Positions 55,886 to 64,000 of a stretch of 64,000 nucleotides of DNA are shown one piece after another (within the stretch, counting starts at the first letter, position 1; the number at the start of each line of letters is the position of its first letter). The translations under genes and the position numbers were made by a program. Below the pieces are notes generated by a model. That model did no database searches. It saw only the letters and a program-made list of their open reading frames with translations, and was not told the DNA's origin. The stretch covers positions 1 to 64,000 of the forward strand of contig NZ_FONV01000016.1 of assembly GCF_900113015.1 (NCBI RefSeq), read 5' to 3'. The stretch is from Actinoplanes philippinensis (GTDB lineage: Bacteria > Actinomycetota > Actinomycetes > Mycobacteriales > Micromonosporaceae).

Positions 55886-57310
55886 GTGCTGTTGCGTTGG
55901 TTCGCCCTCTGGTCGGCAGGCCTCGTCCTGATCTTCCTGGCGAGCCCCACCGAGTGGCGAGGCCTGCCGTTCCTGCTGCTCACCCTCTCCGCGATCCCGG
56001 CGGTGTGGTCCGGTGCCCGGCGCAGTCCGGCGGGAACCCGGTCACCGTGGTGGCTGCTGCTCTCCATGCTCGGTTTCTTCAACGTCGGCAACGCGGTGTG
56101 GCTCTGGGACGTGGAGGTCCGCGGTCAGGCCACCGGCGACGGCGGCCTCGCCGACCTGTTCTTCACCGTGGCGAACGTGTGCTCGCTGGCCGGCGCCCTC
56201 GTCGTGGTCGTACGCCGGGGCCGCCGCGACGTCGGTGGGGTGATCGACTCCGCGGTCGCCGCGCTGGCCTTCGGTGGCCTGCTGTGGGACGCCGCCGTGC
56301 TGCCGCACCTGACCGCGACCGGAACCCCGCTGGAACGGCAGATCGCCCTGTTCGTCAGCCTGTTCGTGATGTGCGGGACCATCGGGGCGCTGGCCCGGCT
56401 GTCGATGGCGTCCGGCAGCCGCCTGCCCGCGGTGTGGCTCCTTGCTCTGGCCATGGCCGGGGCGCTGGGCGGCAACCTGGCGTCGGTCTTCTTCACCGAC
56501 CCGGCCACCGGGGTACGCCCGGACTGGACCAACGCGCTGTTCCTGATCGGTTACGCCTGCACCGCCTGCGCCGCCCTGCACCCCTCCGCGACCACGGTCA
56601 CGCAGCCGGGGCACGCGCGGGCCGACGACCTGACGGCGCCGCGGCTCACCTTCCTCGGCGCGATGACCGCCCTGATCCCGGTCGTCGGCGGTGTCCGCAT
56701 GATGAGCGGTCAGCCCAGCGCCGGGATCCTGGTGGCGCTCGGTTCCGCCGGGATCGTACCGCTGGTGATGTTGCGGATCGCCCGGCTGGCGGCACAGCGG
56801 CGCAGCGCCGAGGAGCGTCTGCGGAGGCTCGCCACCACCGACGGGCTCACCGGACTGCCGAACCGGGTCGCCTGCCTGACCGATCTGGCCGGCATGCTCG
56901 CCGGCCGTCCGGCCGGCATCGCGGTGATCTTCTGCGACCTGGACGGATTCAAGGCCGTCAACGACCGGCTCGGCCATGCCGCCGGCGACTCCCTGCTGAT
57001 CGCCGTCGCCGCGCGTCTGCGCGGCGCGGACCCGGTCTATCGGCTCGGCGGTGACGAGTTCGTCATCGTCTGCCCGTCGGACACCGTCGACGCGGTCGGC
57101 GCACGAATGCGGGCCCTGGCGGCGCAGCCGATCATGATCGACGGCGAACCGGTGTCCATCGGCGTCAGCGCCGGGGTGGCCCACGCCGTCCCGGGTGACA
57201 CCACCGACGAGTTGATCGGCCGGGCCGACCTCGCGATGTACGACGCCAAACGCTCCAAGCACATCGGCGGGCTCAGCATGCGCGTCGCCGGGGAGCCCGC
57301 CGCGGCGTGA
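55886..57310 (+). CDS. Membrane diguanylate cyclase (GGDEF only)
   Basis: A 474-residue protein (GTG at 55886) with eight or nine N-terminal helices and a C-terminal GGDEF domain. ATTDGLTGLPNRVACLTDLA, VIFCDLDGFKAVNDRLGHAA and the intact RLGGDEFVIVCPS (near residue 388) indicate active c-di-GMP synthesis. It has the same length and architecture as the protein at 25558. The two are likely paralogues, though the membrane regions differ clearly. The N-terminal sensor is unassigned. Confidence 0.92.
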   Translation: MLLRWFALWSAGLVLIFLASPTEWRGLPFLLLTLSAIPAVWSGARRSPAGTRSPWWLLLSMLGFFNVGNAVWLWDVEVRGQATGDGGLADLFFTVANVCSLAGALVVVVRRGRRDVGGVIDSAVAALAFGGLLWDAAVLPHLTATGTPLERQIALFVSLFVMCGTIGALARLSMASGSRLPAVWLLALAMAGALGGNLASVFFTDPATGVRPDWTNALFLIGYACTACAALHPSATTVTQPGHARADDLTAPRLTFLGAMTALIPVVGGVRMMSGQPSAGILVALGSAGIVPLVMLRIARLAAQRRSAEERLRRLATTDGLTGLPNRVACLTDLAGMLAGRPAGIAVIFCDLDGFKAVNDRLGHAAGDSLLIAVAARLRGADPVYRLGGDEFVIVCPSDTVDAVGARMRALAAQPIMIDGEPVSIGVSAGVAHAVPGDTTDELIGRADLAMYDAKRSKHIGGLSMRVAGEPAAA

Positions 57311-57498
57311 CGGCGTCCACCCCACCCGGCTCTCCGGCGCCACGCCGGGGTCGGGACCCGGCCGTCCTGCCCATCGTGGGCGCGCAGTCCTGGTCCCTCC
57401 GGCCCGCGGAGTCGTTCCCGGCCGGCATCCGAGTTCCGTTCGCAGTGGCGCAGGGCGTCGTTTGAGGGCGGGATGTTGTTGTAATAGGGTTGGTTACG

Positions 57499-57927
57499 AT
57501 GGCGGCGAACAGCAGGGTGACGATAGCGGCACACGCGTTGGCGTGGCTGGAGCTGGCACGACAGCGCGGGCGGCCGTGGCTGACCTCCGACGAGGTCGCG
57601 GCGAGCGTCAAGACCAATCCGGTGATCCTCCGGCGCAGCCTCGGCGACCTGCACAAGGCCGGTCTGGTCCGGTCCCGGCGCGGCGCGGGCGCGGGTTTCT
57701 CGCTGGCCCGCCCGGCCGAGGAGATCACCATGCTCGACGTGTGGAACGCGGTGTCCCCCGAGCCGCTGCTGGCCCTGCACCGCACCGAGCCCAATCAGGA
57801 GTGCCCGGTCGGCGCGGGCATCAAGCCGGCCCTGACCGACACCTACGACGAGGCCACCGAGGCGTTCCGGGCGGCGCTGGCCCGCCGGACGATCGCCGGC
57901 ATCCTGGAGAAGATCCTCAACTCATGA
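57499..57927 (+). CDS. Rrf2-family transcriptional regulator
   Basis: A 142-residue regulator from the ATG at 57499 (a TTG at 57490 is less likely). The winged helix is RVTIAAHALAWLELARQRGR, then LTSDEVAASVKTNPVILRRS. A small wing, RRGAGAGFSLARPAEEITML, follows. Only one cysteine is present (ECPVG), so it lacks the three-Cys iron-sulfur motif of IscR/NsrR and resembles YwnA-type members. It is coupled (ATGA) to the NIPSNAP gene. A GTAA/TTAC imperfect repeat at 57481-57497 may be its operator. Confidence 0.88.
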   Translation: MAANSRVTIAAHALAWLELARQRGRPWLTSDEVAASVKTNPVILRRSLGDLHKAGLVRSRRGAGAGFSLARPAEEITMLDVWNAVSPEPLLALHRTEPNQECPVGAGIKPALTDTYDEATEAFRAALARRTIAGILEKILNS

Positions 57928-58517
57928 TCGTCGAGCTGCGGCAGTACACGTTGCGTCCCGGCCGCCGGGACGACCTGATCGACCTGTTCGACGCCGAGTT
58001 CATCGAGTCCCAGGAGCGGCTGGGCATGGCGGTGCTCGGTCAGTTCCGCGACCTGGACCGTCCCGACCGTTTCGTCTGGCTGCGCGGGTTCGCCGACATG
58101 GCGGTCCGCCGTCGCGGCCTGCAGGAGTTCTACAGTGGCCCGGTGTGGAAGGAGCACGGCCCGGCCGCCAACGCCACCATGCTCGACTCCGACGACGTTC
58201 TCCTGCTCCGGGAGATCGTCCCGGTCCCCAGGACAGCCGGCGACGGCTCGCCCCTCACCGCGACGATCTGGTTCCGCGACCACCCGTTCGACGCCGGCTT
58301 CACCGACTGGTTCGCCGCCCGTGCCACCGGCGCCGTGGCGGTCCTGTCCACGGAGTATGCGGCGAACGACTTCCCGGCCCTGCCGGTCCGCGAGGGCGAG
58401 CACGCCTTCGTCTGGCTCGCCCGCCACGACGACACGATCGAGCCCCCGAGCCGCTTCGCGGTGACCGCCACCGACCGTCTCCACCTGTCGCCGACCGCAC
58501 GCTCCGCACTGCGCTGA
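57924..58517 (+). CDS. NIPSNAP-family protein
   Basis: A 197-residue protein starting MIVELRQYTLRPGRRDDLID at the ATG at 57924. The NIPSNAP domain (dimeric alpha/beta barrel) is at residues 1-100 (IESQERLGMAVLGQFRDLDR; FVWLRGFADMAVRRRGLQEF; YSGPVWKEHG), with a second, diverged half after about residue 105. The biochemical role of the family is unknown in bacteria. Co-translation with an Rrf2 regulator suggests a stress-response pair, a common actinobacterial arrangement. Confidence 0.87.
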   Translation: MIVELRQYTLRPGRRDDLIDLFDAEFIESQERLGMAVLGQFRDLDRPDRFVWLRGFADMAVRRRGLQEFYSGPVWKEHGPAANATMLDSDDVLLLREIVPVPRTAGDGSPLTATIWFRDHPFDAGFTDWFAARATGAVAVLSTEYAANDFPALPVREGEHAFVWLARHDDTIEPPSRFAVTATDRLHLSPTARSALR

Positions 58518-58529
58518 GCCGGCGATCGG

Positions 58530-59258
58530 TCACCCGATGCCCTGCTCCCGGGCCCACGCGCGCAGGTCGGCCTCGGCCTGCGCGCGGGACACCGGGCCAC
58601 GGTCGAGGCTCAGCTGCCGCAGCCGCCGCATCGCCGCGCCGACCGACGGGCCCGGCGGGATCCCCAGCAGTGCCATGATCGCCCGGCCGTCCAGCTCCGG
58701 CCGGATCTGCGCCAGCTGCCGCTCGTGCGCCGCCCGTTCGAGGCCGGCCGGTGTCCGGCCCGCCCGGCCGTAGGCCAGCCAGTCGTCGACATCCCGTTCG
58801 AGACCGAGCCCGACCTCGTCGAACAGGTCCATCGTGCGGCCCGGGTCCCATGAGTACGTGCGCCCGCTCGGCCGCACCCCGAGCCGGCCCAGCGCGGCGT
58901 TGATCGGCCACCCGTCGCGCGGCCCGTCGAACGTGTCGTCGAATGCGGGCCCCCACTCGCGTACCCCGCCGCGCCACACCTCGGCGGCCTGGTGCCCGTC
59001 ACCGCCGAAGAAGTCGGCCTGCACGAAGGCGAGCGGTCCCGGCACGGACCACCCGGCCAGCGCCCGGCCGAACTCCGGGACCATCGGCTCGGCGAACGGC
59101 CCGCCGCGTGCGGACCCGGCCAGCTCCTCGAACAGCGCCTCATCGACCGGCGTCAACGCCAGCCCACAGCGAAGCTCCGCCACCACGCCGTGCTCCGAAC
59201 GGGCCACCCGCTCCCGGAGCATCCCGGCCTCGGCGATGACAGCTGCCAGCCGGTACAT
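58530..59258 (-). CDS. Hypothetical protein
   Basis: A 242-residue soluble protein, ATG at 59258. The N-terminal half has VAELRCGLALTPVDEALFEE and VPGPLAFVQADFFGGDGHQA. The C-terminus IMALLGIPPGPSVGAAMRRL followed by RQLSLDRG resembles the short helical tail motif (GIPPGPxVG) seen at the end of tRNA nucleotidyltransferases of the poly(A)-polymerase family, but the catalytic head is absent. I cannot name its function. Confidence 0.65.
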   Translation of the reverse strand: MYRLAAVIAEAGMLRERVARSEHGVVAELRCGLALTPVDEALFEELAGSARGGPFAEPMVPEFGRALAGWSVPGPLAFVQADFFGGDGHQAAEVWRGGVREWGPAFDDTFDGPRDGWPINAALGRLGVRPSGRTYSWDPGRTMDLFDEVGLGLERDVDDWLAYGRAGRTPAGLERAAHERQLAQIRPELDGRAIMALLGIPPGPSVGAAMRRLRQLSLDRGPVSRAQAEADLRAWAREQGIG

Positions 59259-59314
59259 GCAGATCCCAGTGTCGTCGGTGATCCGGAGAAGACGGCCGTT
59301 ACTCTAACCGTTCG

Positions 59315-59794
59315 ATGATGCGACGATGCGGCGACCGGGCCACCTTCGCGATCGAGGTCGGCGACTTCGTCGACCCACCCTGGCTGCGCACCGTCGACGT
59401 GTGGGCGGCCGGCACGTGGGTGACCACCGACGACAACACGGCCTACGTCCCGGCGTTCGGTCACGCCGTCAGGTCGGAGGCCGTCCGGGTCCGGCGAGGC
59501 GACGTGCGCTCCCACCCGTTCCCGGACCGCTCACCCGAGGAGACCTTCCGGCTCCTCGACGCCGACGAGACGGGCCTGGCAGACGATTTCCGCTGCCTGG
59601 ACTGGGGCCCGACCGTCGACAACGTGTCGGCGCGCGCCTATCGGGACGACGACGGCCTGGTGCTCACCTTCGCGTTCTGGCGCGCCGATCACCCGTCTCC
59701 GGAGGATCTCGGCAGGGTCTTCGTCGTCAGGATCCCACCGGACGACTACGCCGGCGTCCTCGAGCAGGCAGCCGATCTGCTGTCCCCGCGATGA
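59315..59794 (+). CDS. Hypothetical protein
   Basis: A 159-residue acidic protein with codon bias of a real gene; the start is one of two adjacent ATGs at 59315 and 59318. Predominantly beta-strand text (TFAIEVGDFVDPPWLRTVDV, WVTTDDNTAYVPAFGHAVRS, DNVSARAYRDDDGLVLTFAF), similar in style to small immunity-type proteins of actinomycetes. Divergent from the gene at 58530. Function unknown. Confidence 0.6.
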   Translation: MMRRCGDRATFAIEVGDFVDPPWLRTVDVWAAGTWVTTDDNTAYVPAFGHAVRSEAVRVRRGDVRSHPFPDRSPEETFRLLDADETGLADDFRCLDWGPTVDNVSARAYRDDDGLVLTFAFWRADHPSPEDLGRVFVVRIPPDDYAGVLEQAADLLSPR

Positions 59795-59836
59795 TCCGCT
59801 CGGCCCTCCGGACACCGCTATCCCGGGCTCGATCGC

Positions 59837-61369
59837 CTAGCCGGGCCAGGGCGGTTGCCAGCCACGGCGGCCGGCCCGGGCGGAGTCGCCCGGCTGGACT
59901 CGGGCCGGCTCCGTCTCACGTATCGGAGCGGCTCGCCGTCCTTCGCCGAGAACGCGGCCCACGACGCGGCCGATGGCCGCACCGTGGGCCGCGTAGCCGA
60001 TCGCCCCGCCCACCACGGCGCCGACAGCCGCACCGAACGGTGTGATCAGCGCTGCGGCGGCGCGAGTCGAGGTCAGCGTCGCGGCGCCCCTGTCCTTGGG
60101 CAGGCAGCCGTCGATACCGGACAGGTGGTCGATGAATTCGATGAGCACGCGGGTGGCGGCCGCCCGGGCGATGCGCCGGGCCAGCATCTGTCCCTCGAGG
60201 ACGACGGGTGTCAGCAGGACGCCGGCGCCCGGCGAAGAAGCCGATGCCGAGACGACCTCGGCCCTCGCCGCCTCCAGGTAGACGTCACGAAGCGCGGGGC
60301 TGCCGAGCCGTTCCGTCAGCACGAGCATGATCTGGGCCGGGTTGACCAGACCGACGAGAGCCGTCAGCCCATGGCCGAGCGCCCGGCCGGCCGTCAGATA
60401 CGCCGCGGACTCGTGGACCGCCGGCTGTTGACGAATCCAACGGGGCGTCGCGTACGCGTCGACGTGGCCCTCACCGCCGCACGAGCACTGCCCGCCGAAC
60501 CGGCCCAGCGGCAGCGCGGCGCGGTCGACCCGGACATGGCCGAGTTCGCCCGCGAAACCCTCACTGCCCCGATAGACGCGGCCACCGACGGAGACGGCAG
60601 CGCCGATGCCCTCCTCCTCGACGAGCACCAGAGCGAAATCCTGATGCTCGATGTCCGATCCGTATGTCTGCCGGATCGCCAGTGCGTTCGCGTCGTTCTC
60701 CACGATGACGGGGGCACCCAGAGCCTCGGCCAAATCCGCGCCGAGGTCATGGCCGAGCCCTGTCGCGTCGCGTCGATCGATCAACGTGCCGCCGCGAACC
60801 GGGCAGTTGACCGCGATGCCTATGCCGAGCAGGGGCAGACGGCCACCCCTCGCCCGGCTCCGCACCGCCGGAGCGGCTACGGCCCGGCGGATCGCCGCCG
60901 CGATGACGGTCGTCAGCGTCTCGGCCGACGCCGTCGCCGGCTGCGGGATCTCAAGACGGACATCCGCCAGGGTCTCGCTGTCATCGAGCCTCGCGGCGAC
61001 GACCCACCCGTCGACCGGCACACCGGCCCGCTGCCGCAAGTGCACACCGATGCAGAACCAGTGCTCCTTGCTCAACCGGACCGAGGTCAACGGCCGGCCG
61101 GCGCCCCGGATGACCGGCCCGTCCTCGAGGAAGCCCTGATCCCGGAGGGCAGCCGTGGCCTTGCTGACACTGCCCTCGGAGAGCGGCAGCGGGATCCGCA
61201 GCATGTCGCCGGCCGCGATCTCGTCCCGCGTCGCCTCGGGTGGCGTATTGACGGCGACCCGGGAAAGCACCTCACCGATCAATTGCCGGCTGACCCGGCC
61301 ACCCTGGACATGCGAATCGATCATCATGTCGGCCAGATCATCAAAATACTCGTGCACCACTTTGTCCAC
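59837..61369 (-). CDS. ROK-family regulator with C-terminal glycine-zipper extension
   Basis: A 510-residue protein. Residues 1-110 form a winged-helix DNA-binding part (PLPLSEGSVSKATAALRDQG); residues 115-400 form a ROK sugar-kinase-like domain (LPLLGIGIAVNCPVRGGTLI, the DNDAN-type VENDANALAIRQ, GELGHVRVD). The zinc motif reads C-S-C-G-G-E-G-H instead of the usual CxCGxxGC, so the third cysteine is His. Oddity: residues 430-510 add a hydrophobic glycine-zipper-like segment (GAAVGAVVGGAIGYAAHGAA, then IGRVVGRVLG) and a basic tail, not part of normal ROK repressors. It may tether the regulator to a membrane or multimerise it. Confidence 0.85.
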   Translation of the reverse strand: MDKVVHEYFDDLADMMIDSHVQGGRVSRQLIGEVLSRVAVNTPPEATRDEIAAGDMLRIPLPLSEGSVSKATAALRDQGFLEDGPVIRGAGRPLTSVRLSKEHWFCIGVHLRQRAGVPVDGWVVAARLDDSETLADVRLEIPQPATASAETLTTVIAAAIRRAVAAPAVRSRARGGRLPLLGIGIAVNCPVRGGTLIDRRDATGLGHDLGADLAEALGAPVIVENDANALAIRQTYGSDIEHQDFALVLVEEEGIGAAVSVGGRVYRGSEGFAGELGHVRVDRAALPLGRFGGQCSCGGEGHVDAYATPRWIRQQPAVHESAAYLTAGRALGHGLTALVGLVNPAQIMLVLTERLGSPALRDVYLEAARAEVVSASASSPGAGVLLTPVVLEGQMLARRIARAAATRVLIEFIDHLSGIDGCLPKDRGAATLTSTRAAAALITPFGAAVGAVVGGAIGYAAHGAAIGRVVGRVLGEGRRAAPIRETEPARVQPGDSARAGRRGWQPPWPG

Positions 61370-61379
61370 CTCGTCGAGA

Positions 61380-61420
61380 ATTGCAAGAAATATTCCTCAT
61401 GTACTGAGAGATCTTGCAAT
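61380..61420. promoter_or_regulatory. Inverted repeat in AT-rich ROK promoter
   Basis: ATTGCAAGA (61380-61388) and TCTTGCAAT (61412-61420) are perfect 9-bp arms, 23 bp apart. They lie directly upstream of the ROK start at 61369, in an AT-rich stretch (61375-61475) unlike the rest of the window. Two TTGCAA half-sites suggest binding of a dimeric regulator controlling both divergent genes. Confidence 0.6.
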
Positions 61421-61576
61421 CATCCCTTCCGAAATCATATTCGAGGTGATTATTATCGAGTCCATCGGGCACCCGAGGCAATACCAGAGAACGCAAGCGG
61501 ATCAATGTCCGACGACGGGTGCACGATTCGCTGCGTACCAACCCATCCATCTACCGAGACGGGGTTGAGATTAGCC

Positions 61577-61924
61577 ATGCCGACACTGGACGAAGCACGT
61601 AAGGAAGCATGGAGGATCGTTGGCAGCGCCACGGCGGCGGCCGGAGCGATGGGCTGGCTGCCGGGCAGTTCGGTACTGTTGACCGGCGCCGATCTCGTGA
61701 CGGTCAAGCTGGTCGCCGACGCTTTCGGCGTTCAGGATTACTGGCTCGAGCAGGCCGTGGGCTCCGCGGGCAAGGGATTCATCGGCAAGAAGTTCGCCTA
61801 CGAGTTGCTCACCCTGATCCCCGGCCCCGGCTGGGCGATCAAGAGTGCCGCGGCGACGGCGATGACGGCAGCCTCCGGCAGCGCCCTCATCGAATACATG
61901 GAGAGCCGTTCCCCGTACGTCTGA
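61577..61924 (+). CDS. DUF697-like small membrane-associated protein
   Basis: A 115-residue protein from the ATG at 61577. It has ATAAAGAMGWLPGSSVLLTG, VKLVADAFGVQDYWLEQAVG and SAGKGFIGKKFAYELLTLIP followed by GPGWAIKSAAATAMTAASGS. The glycine-rich, helix-forming pattern with LIPGxGxxxKxAxAAxxT resembles the DUF697/YcjF-like C-terminal domain usually attached to GTPases. Here it is free-standing. It is divergent from the ROK regulator, whose odd tail has similar glycine-zipper text. Confidence 0.6.
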   Translation: MPTLDEARKEAWRIVGSATAAAGAMGWLPGSSVLLTGADLVTVKLVADAFGVQDYWLEQAVGSAGKGFIGKKFAYELLTLIPGPGWAIKSAAATAMTAASGSALIEYMESRSPYV

Positions 61925-62155
61925 TGATCCTTCGATCGGATCTCTCCGAACGATTCCGGAATTCATTTCGGCGTGCGGCCGGCTCATCGCTGCCGTCGGC
62001 CCACGCCGCACTTTTCCGACGTACTGCGATCTTTTCTCCGGCCTATCCGACCGCGATCATGGCGCAGACGAATCCATGCAGCGCCGAACGTCCGCGACGC
62101 ACCTCACGGGCGGCGCGTGGACCGGTGTCGTTCGGCAACCGGTCCGGGCAGAGCG

Positions 62156-63307
62156 TCAGCGGTGGGTGAGGACCAGCTGGAGCTCGAAACGGATGCGGGG
62201 GTCGTCGAGGTCGTCGCCGAGCAGTTCGCGTAAGCGGTTCAGGCGGTAACTGACCGTCTGGGGATGCACGAACAGCTCGGCGGCCACGGCCGTACGCGAA
62301 CCCCAGTGCCGTAACCAGCTGGACAGGGTGAGCAGGAAGGCCTCGCGCTGGGTCGATCGCAGCCCCGCCAGGGGGGCGAGCCGGTGGGCGGTGAGGACGG
62401 CGAGGGCTCCGGGCTCGCCGCGTAACGCGAGCGCCGCGAAGTGGTCGTCGACGAAGACCGGCTCGCGGCCGCGGGCGGCCAGTTCGGCGGTGCGTTCGGC
62501 GAGCCGGACGGCCTGTGGCACCTCGGTCCACGGCAGTGCCGGGCCGACGACCGCGTCCCTGCCGTCGAGGGCTTCGGTGAGCGCCGCCCGGTCGGTGCGC
62601 GGGCCGGCGCGCAACAGCAGCACGGCGTCGCGGCCGCGTTCGGCGACCACACCGTCGGCGCCGAAGCGGAACCGGGCGTCGCGGGCCTGGTCGGGTGGCA
62701 GCAGCACCGGCACGACCACGTCGACGGCGGGCCAGCCGATGCCGGCGGCGGCCTGTCGCACCAGGTCGGGCGGGCTGCCGCCGGCGAGCAGCAGGTCGGC
62801 GAGCTGGCGCCGCCGCCGGTCGCCTTCGCCGGCCTGTTCGCGCAGCTGGCGGGCCAGGCCGTCGGTGCAGGCGTTGGCGAGTTCGTCGATGAACGCGTTG
62901 GTGGCGTCGGACAGGTCGATGACCTCGGCGACGCTGACCGGCCGTTGTTCGGCGAGCGCCTGGGTGGCGGTGCGCAGCAGCAGGCGCGACGCGACGCGCA
63001 ACGAGGCGAGCAGGGCCTCGGGGCCGCGGTTCTCCCGCGCCTCGGCGGCGCCGAGCGCCACGAACACCTCCCGGGTGCGGGGCGGCAGCGCGGGTTCGTC
63101 GGTCCCGGCGAGATCGAGGAAACGATCAAGAGCGACCTGCACGGCGGTACGCACGTCGCGCTCGAATTTCTCGCCGGCCGCCTCGCTGCTCTCGCCGACC
63201 GCGGTGACGATCGCGGCGACGGCAGCGGGCAGGCGGGGCCGCATGGCGACGGCCAGATCCGCCGGCAGGTGGAGCCAGGGCGAATTTGTCACGTCGTGAT
63301 AAGTCAC
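62156..63307 (-). CDS. PucR/CdaR-family transcriptional regulator
   Basis: A 383-residue regulator. The C-terminal PucR helix-turn-helix is unmistakable: WLRHWGSRTAVAAELFVHPQ, then TVSYRLNRLRELLGDDLDDP. The N-terminal region (residues 20-150) is a helical RsbRD-like domain, and a GGDEF-like PucR middle domain follows. Such proteins are often activators of purine, sugar-acid or amino-acid catabolism. It is divergent from the class II aldolase at 63400, with a gap of only 92 bp, so that gene is the probable target. Confidence 0.9.
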   Translation of the reverse strand: MTYHDVTNSPWLHLPADLAVAMRPRLPAAVAAIVTAVGESSEAAGEKFERDVRTAVQVALDRFLDLAGTDEPALPPRTREVFVALGAAEARENRGPEALLASLRVASRLLLRTATQALAEQRPVSVAEVIDLSDATNAFIDELANACTDGLARQLREQAGEGDRRRRQLADLLLAGGSPPDLVRQAAAGIGWPAVDVVVPVLLPPDQARDARFRFGADGVVAERGRDAVLLLRAGPRTDRAALTEALDGRDAVVGPALPWTEVPQAVRLAERTAELAARGREPVFVDDHFAALALRGEPGALAVLTAHRLAPLAGLRSTQREAFLLTLSSWLRHWGSRTAVAAELFVHPQTVSYRLNRLRELLGDDLDDPRIRFELQLVLTHR

Positions 63308-63399
63308 CCGCTCATTCTTACTGGTTCGCCGACGATGCTTCGATCGGGAAGCCGGACGACGATGGTTCGGGTAAGTCCCCCGCGACCTGAGGATCCGCC

Positions 63400-64000
63400 G
63401 TGAAACATCGCCTTTCCCGTCAGCACGTCGTCGACATGTGCCGGACGATGCTCGACCGCGGTTACCTTAAGGCGACCGAGGGCAACGTCTCGGTCCGCAT
63501 CCCCGGTCATGAGCTGTACGCGGTGACGCCGAGCAACTACGACTACGACAGGATGCGGGTGGAGGACATCTGCATCGTCGACTTCAACGGCAAGCACGTG
63601 CCCGACCCGGGCGGCGCCGGCGGCCTGGTCCCGTCGATCGAGTGCGGCATGCACGCCAACATCTACCGTGAGCGCCCCGACGTCAACGCGATCGTGCACA
63701 CCCATCAGCCGTACGCCTCCGCGCTCGCCTTCCTGCGCAAGCCGATCCCGGCGCTCACCGACGAGCAGGTCCGCTTCCTCGGCAAGGAGGTGGCGATCAT
63801 CGACTACGCGCCGTCCGGCACCGGCTTCCTGGCCAAGAACGTGCAGAAGAAGGTGGCGAGCGGCGACAACGCGTTCATCATCGCCAACCACGGCGTGGTG
63901 GCGCTGGGCACCGACCCGGACCGGGCGGTGTTCAACATGGCGCTGCTGGAGAAGGTGTCGATCGCCTACCTGATGGCGCTCACCTCGGAGGCCGGCAAGG
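63400..64000 (+). CDS. Class II aldolase/adducin family protein (partial)
   Basis: The gene begins at the GTG at 63400 (reading VKHRLSRQHVVDMCRTML), with GAGGATCC upstream, and is cut off by the window end after 200 residues. The zinc-aldolase features are complete: TEGNVSVRIPG, catalytic E81 in PSIECGMHANIY, metal ligands H100 and H102 in IVHTHQPYA, and H164 in NHGVVALG. It is related to FucA/AraD-type enzymes that cleave or epimerise sugar phosphates. Phosphate-loop text and C-terminus cannot be seen. PucR control is inferred from its divergent position. Confidence 0.85.
   Translation, partial: MKHRLSRQHVVDMCRTMLDRGYLKATEGNVSVRIPGHELYAVTPSNYDYDRMRVEDICIVDFNGKHVPDPGGAGGLVPSIECGMHANIYRERPDVNAIVHTHQPYASALAFLRKPIPALTDEQVRFLGKEVAIIDYAPSGTGFLAKNVQKKVASGDNAFIIANHGVVALGTDPDRAVFNMALLEKVSIAYLMALTSEAGK

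Noticed and set aside
61925..62155. Possible short gene between DUF697-like and PucR genes
   Set aside because: The open frame is Arg/Ala-rich and partly antisense to the PucR gene end; no ribosome binding site.

Overview
The window is a 64 kb piece of a very GC-rich actinobacterial chromosome. Translated genes end almost every codon in G or C, GTG starts are common, and genes overlap by ATGA/GTGA junctions. The gene families (mycothiol-nitroreductase-like DsbA protein, WYL and PadR regulators, many GGDEF/EAL proteins, a CebR-type box at a cellulase, PafBC-type promoters) fit a filamentous, multicellular actinomycete. Micromonosporaceae such as Actinoplanes is my best guess from gene content only. 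No phage, plasmid or intact insertion sequence is visible, and there is no CRISPR array and no rRNA.

Layout. 0-4.3 kb: two unassigned genes, then a NarL/LuxR-type two-component pair. 4.4-11.2 kb: a tightly coupled Mrp-type Na+/H+ antiporter operon (A/B fusion, C, D, E, F, G) led by a KhtT-like RCK_C regulatory subunit. 11.2-20.8 kb: repeat-rich spacer, DinB-like protein, thioredoxin-fold nitroreductase-like protein, a decayed MFS-like remnant, a large GGDEF-EAL protein, a lipoprotein, the cysE-cysK cysteine synthesis pair and a YwiC-like membrane protein. 20.8-36.4 kb: many single-gene units (TetR, GNAT, ketosteroid-isomerase-like, DUF4240, peptidase S51, AraC, RibD/DHFR-like, GGDEF, WYL, GGDEF-EAL, PadR plus acyl-CoA dehydrogenase, MpaB-type, TetR plus NmrA-type reductase).

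36.8-44.5 kb is the most unusual region. Two adjacent minus-strand operons, LRR - ankyrin - ankyrin and MoxR ATPase - VWA/HExxH protein, each start from the same 28-bp promoter. It matches the RecA-independent DNA-damage (PafBC-type) consensus TGTCRGTG-N8-TANNNT. The LRR operon transcript would open with a tRNA-shaped element that lacks a usable anticodon arm. I propose that the five genes form one damage-inducible MoxR-VWA module with repeat-protein partners.

44.4-64 kb: TetR plus DUF4386 membrane protein with a 23-bp operator, orphan HypA, a secreted GH5 cellulase with a CebR-like box, an operon of a 24-aa peptide, an APC amino-acid permease, an unknown protein and a histidine-decarboxylase-like PLP enzyme. 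These are followed by AidB-type acyl-CoA dehydrogenase with a thioesterase-patatin fusion and TetR, a GGDEF protein, Rrf2 plus NIPSNAP, a ROK regulator with an odd C-terminal extension divergent from a DUF697-like protein, and a PucR regulator divergent from a class II aldolase that runs off the end.

Themes: four c-di-GMP enzymes; several perfect palindromic operators next to TetR/PadR genes; and repeated in-frame 54-60 bp tandem expansions within coding genes.
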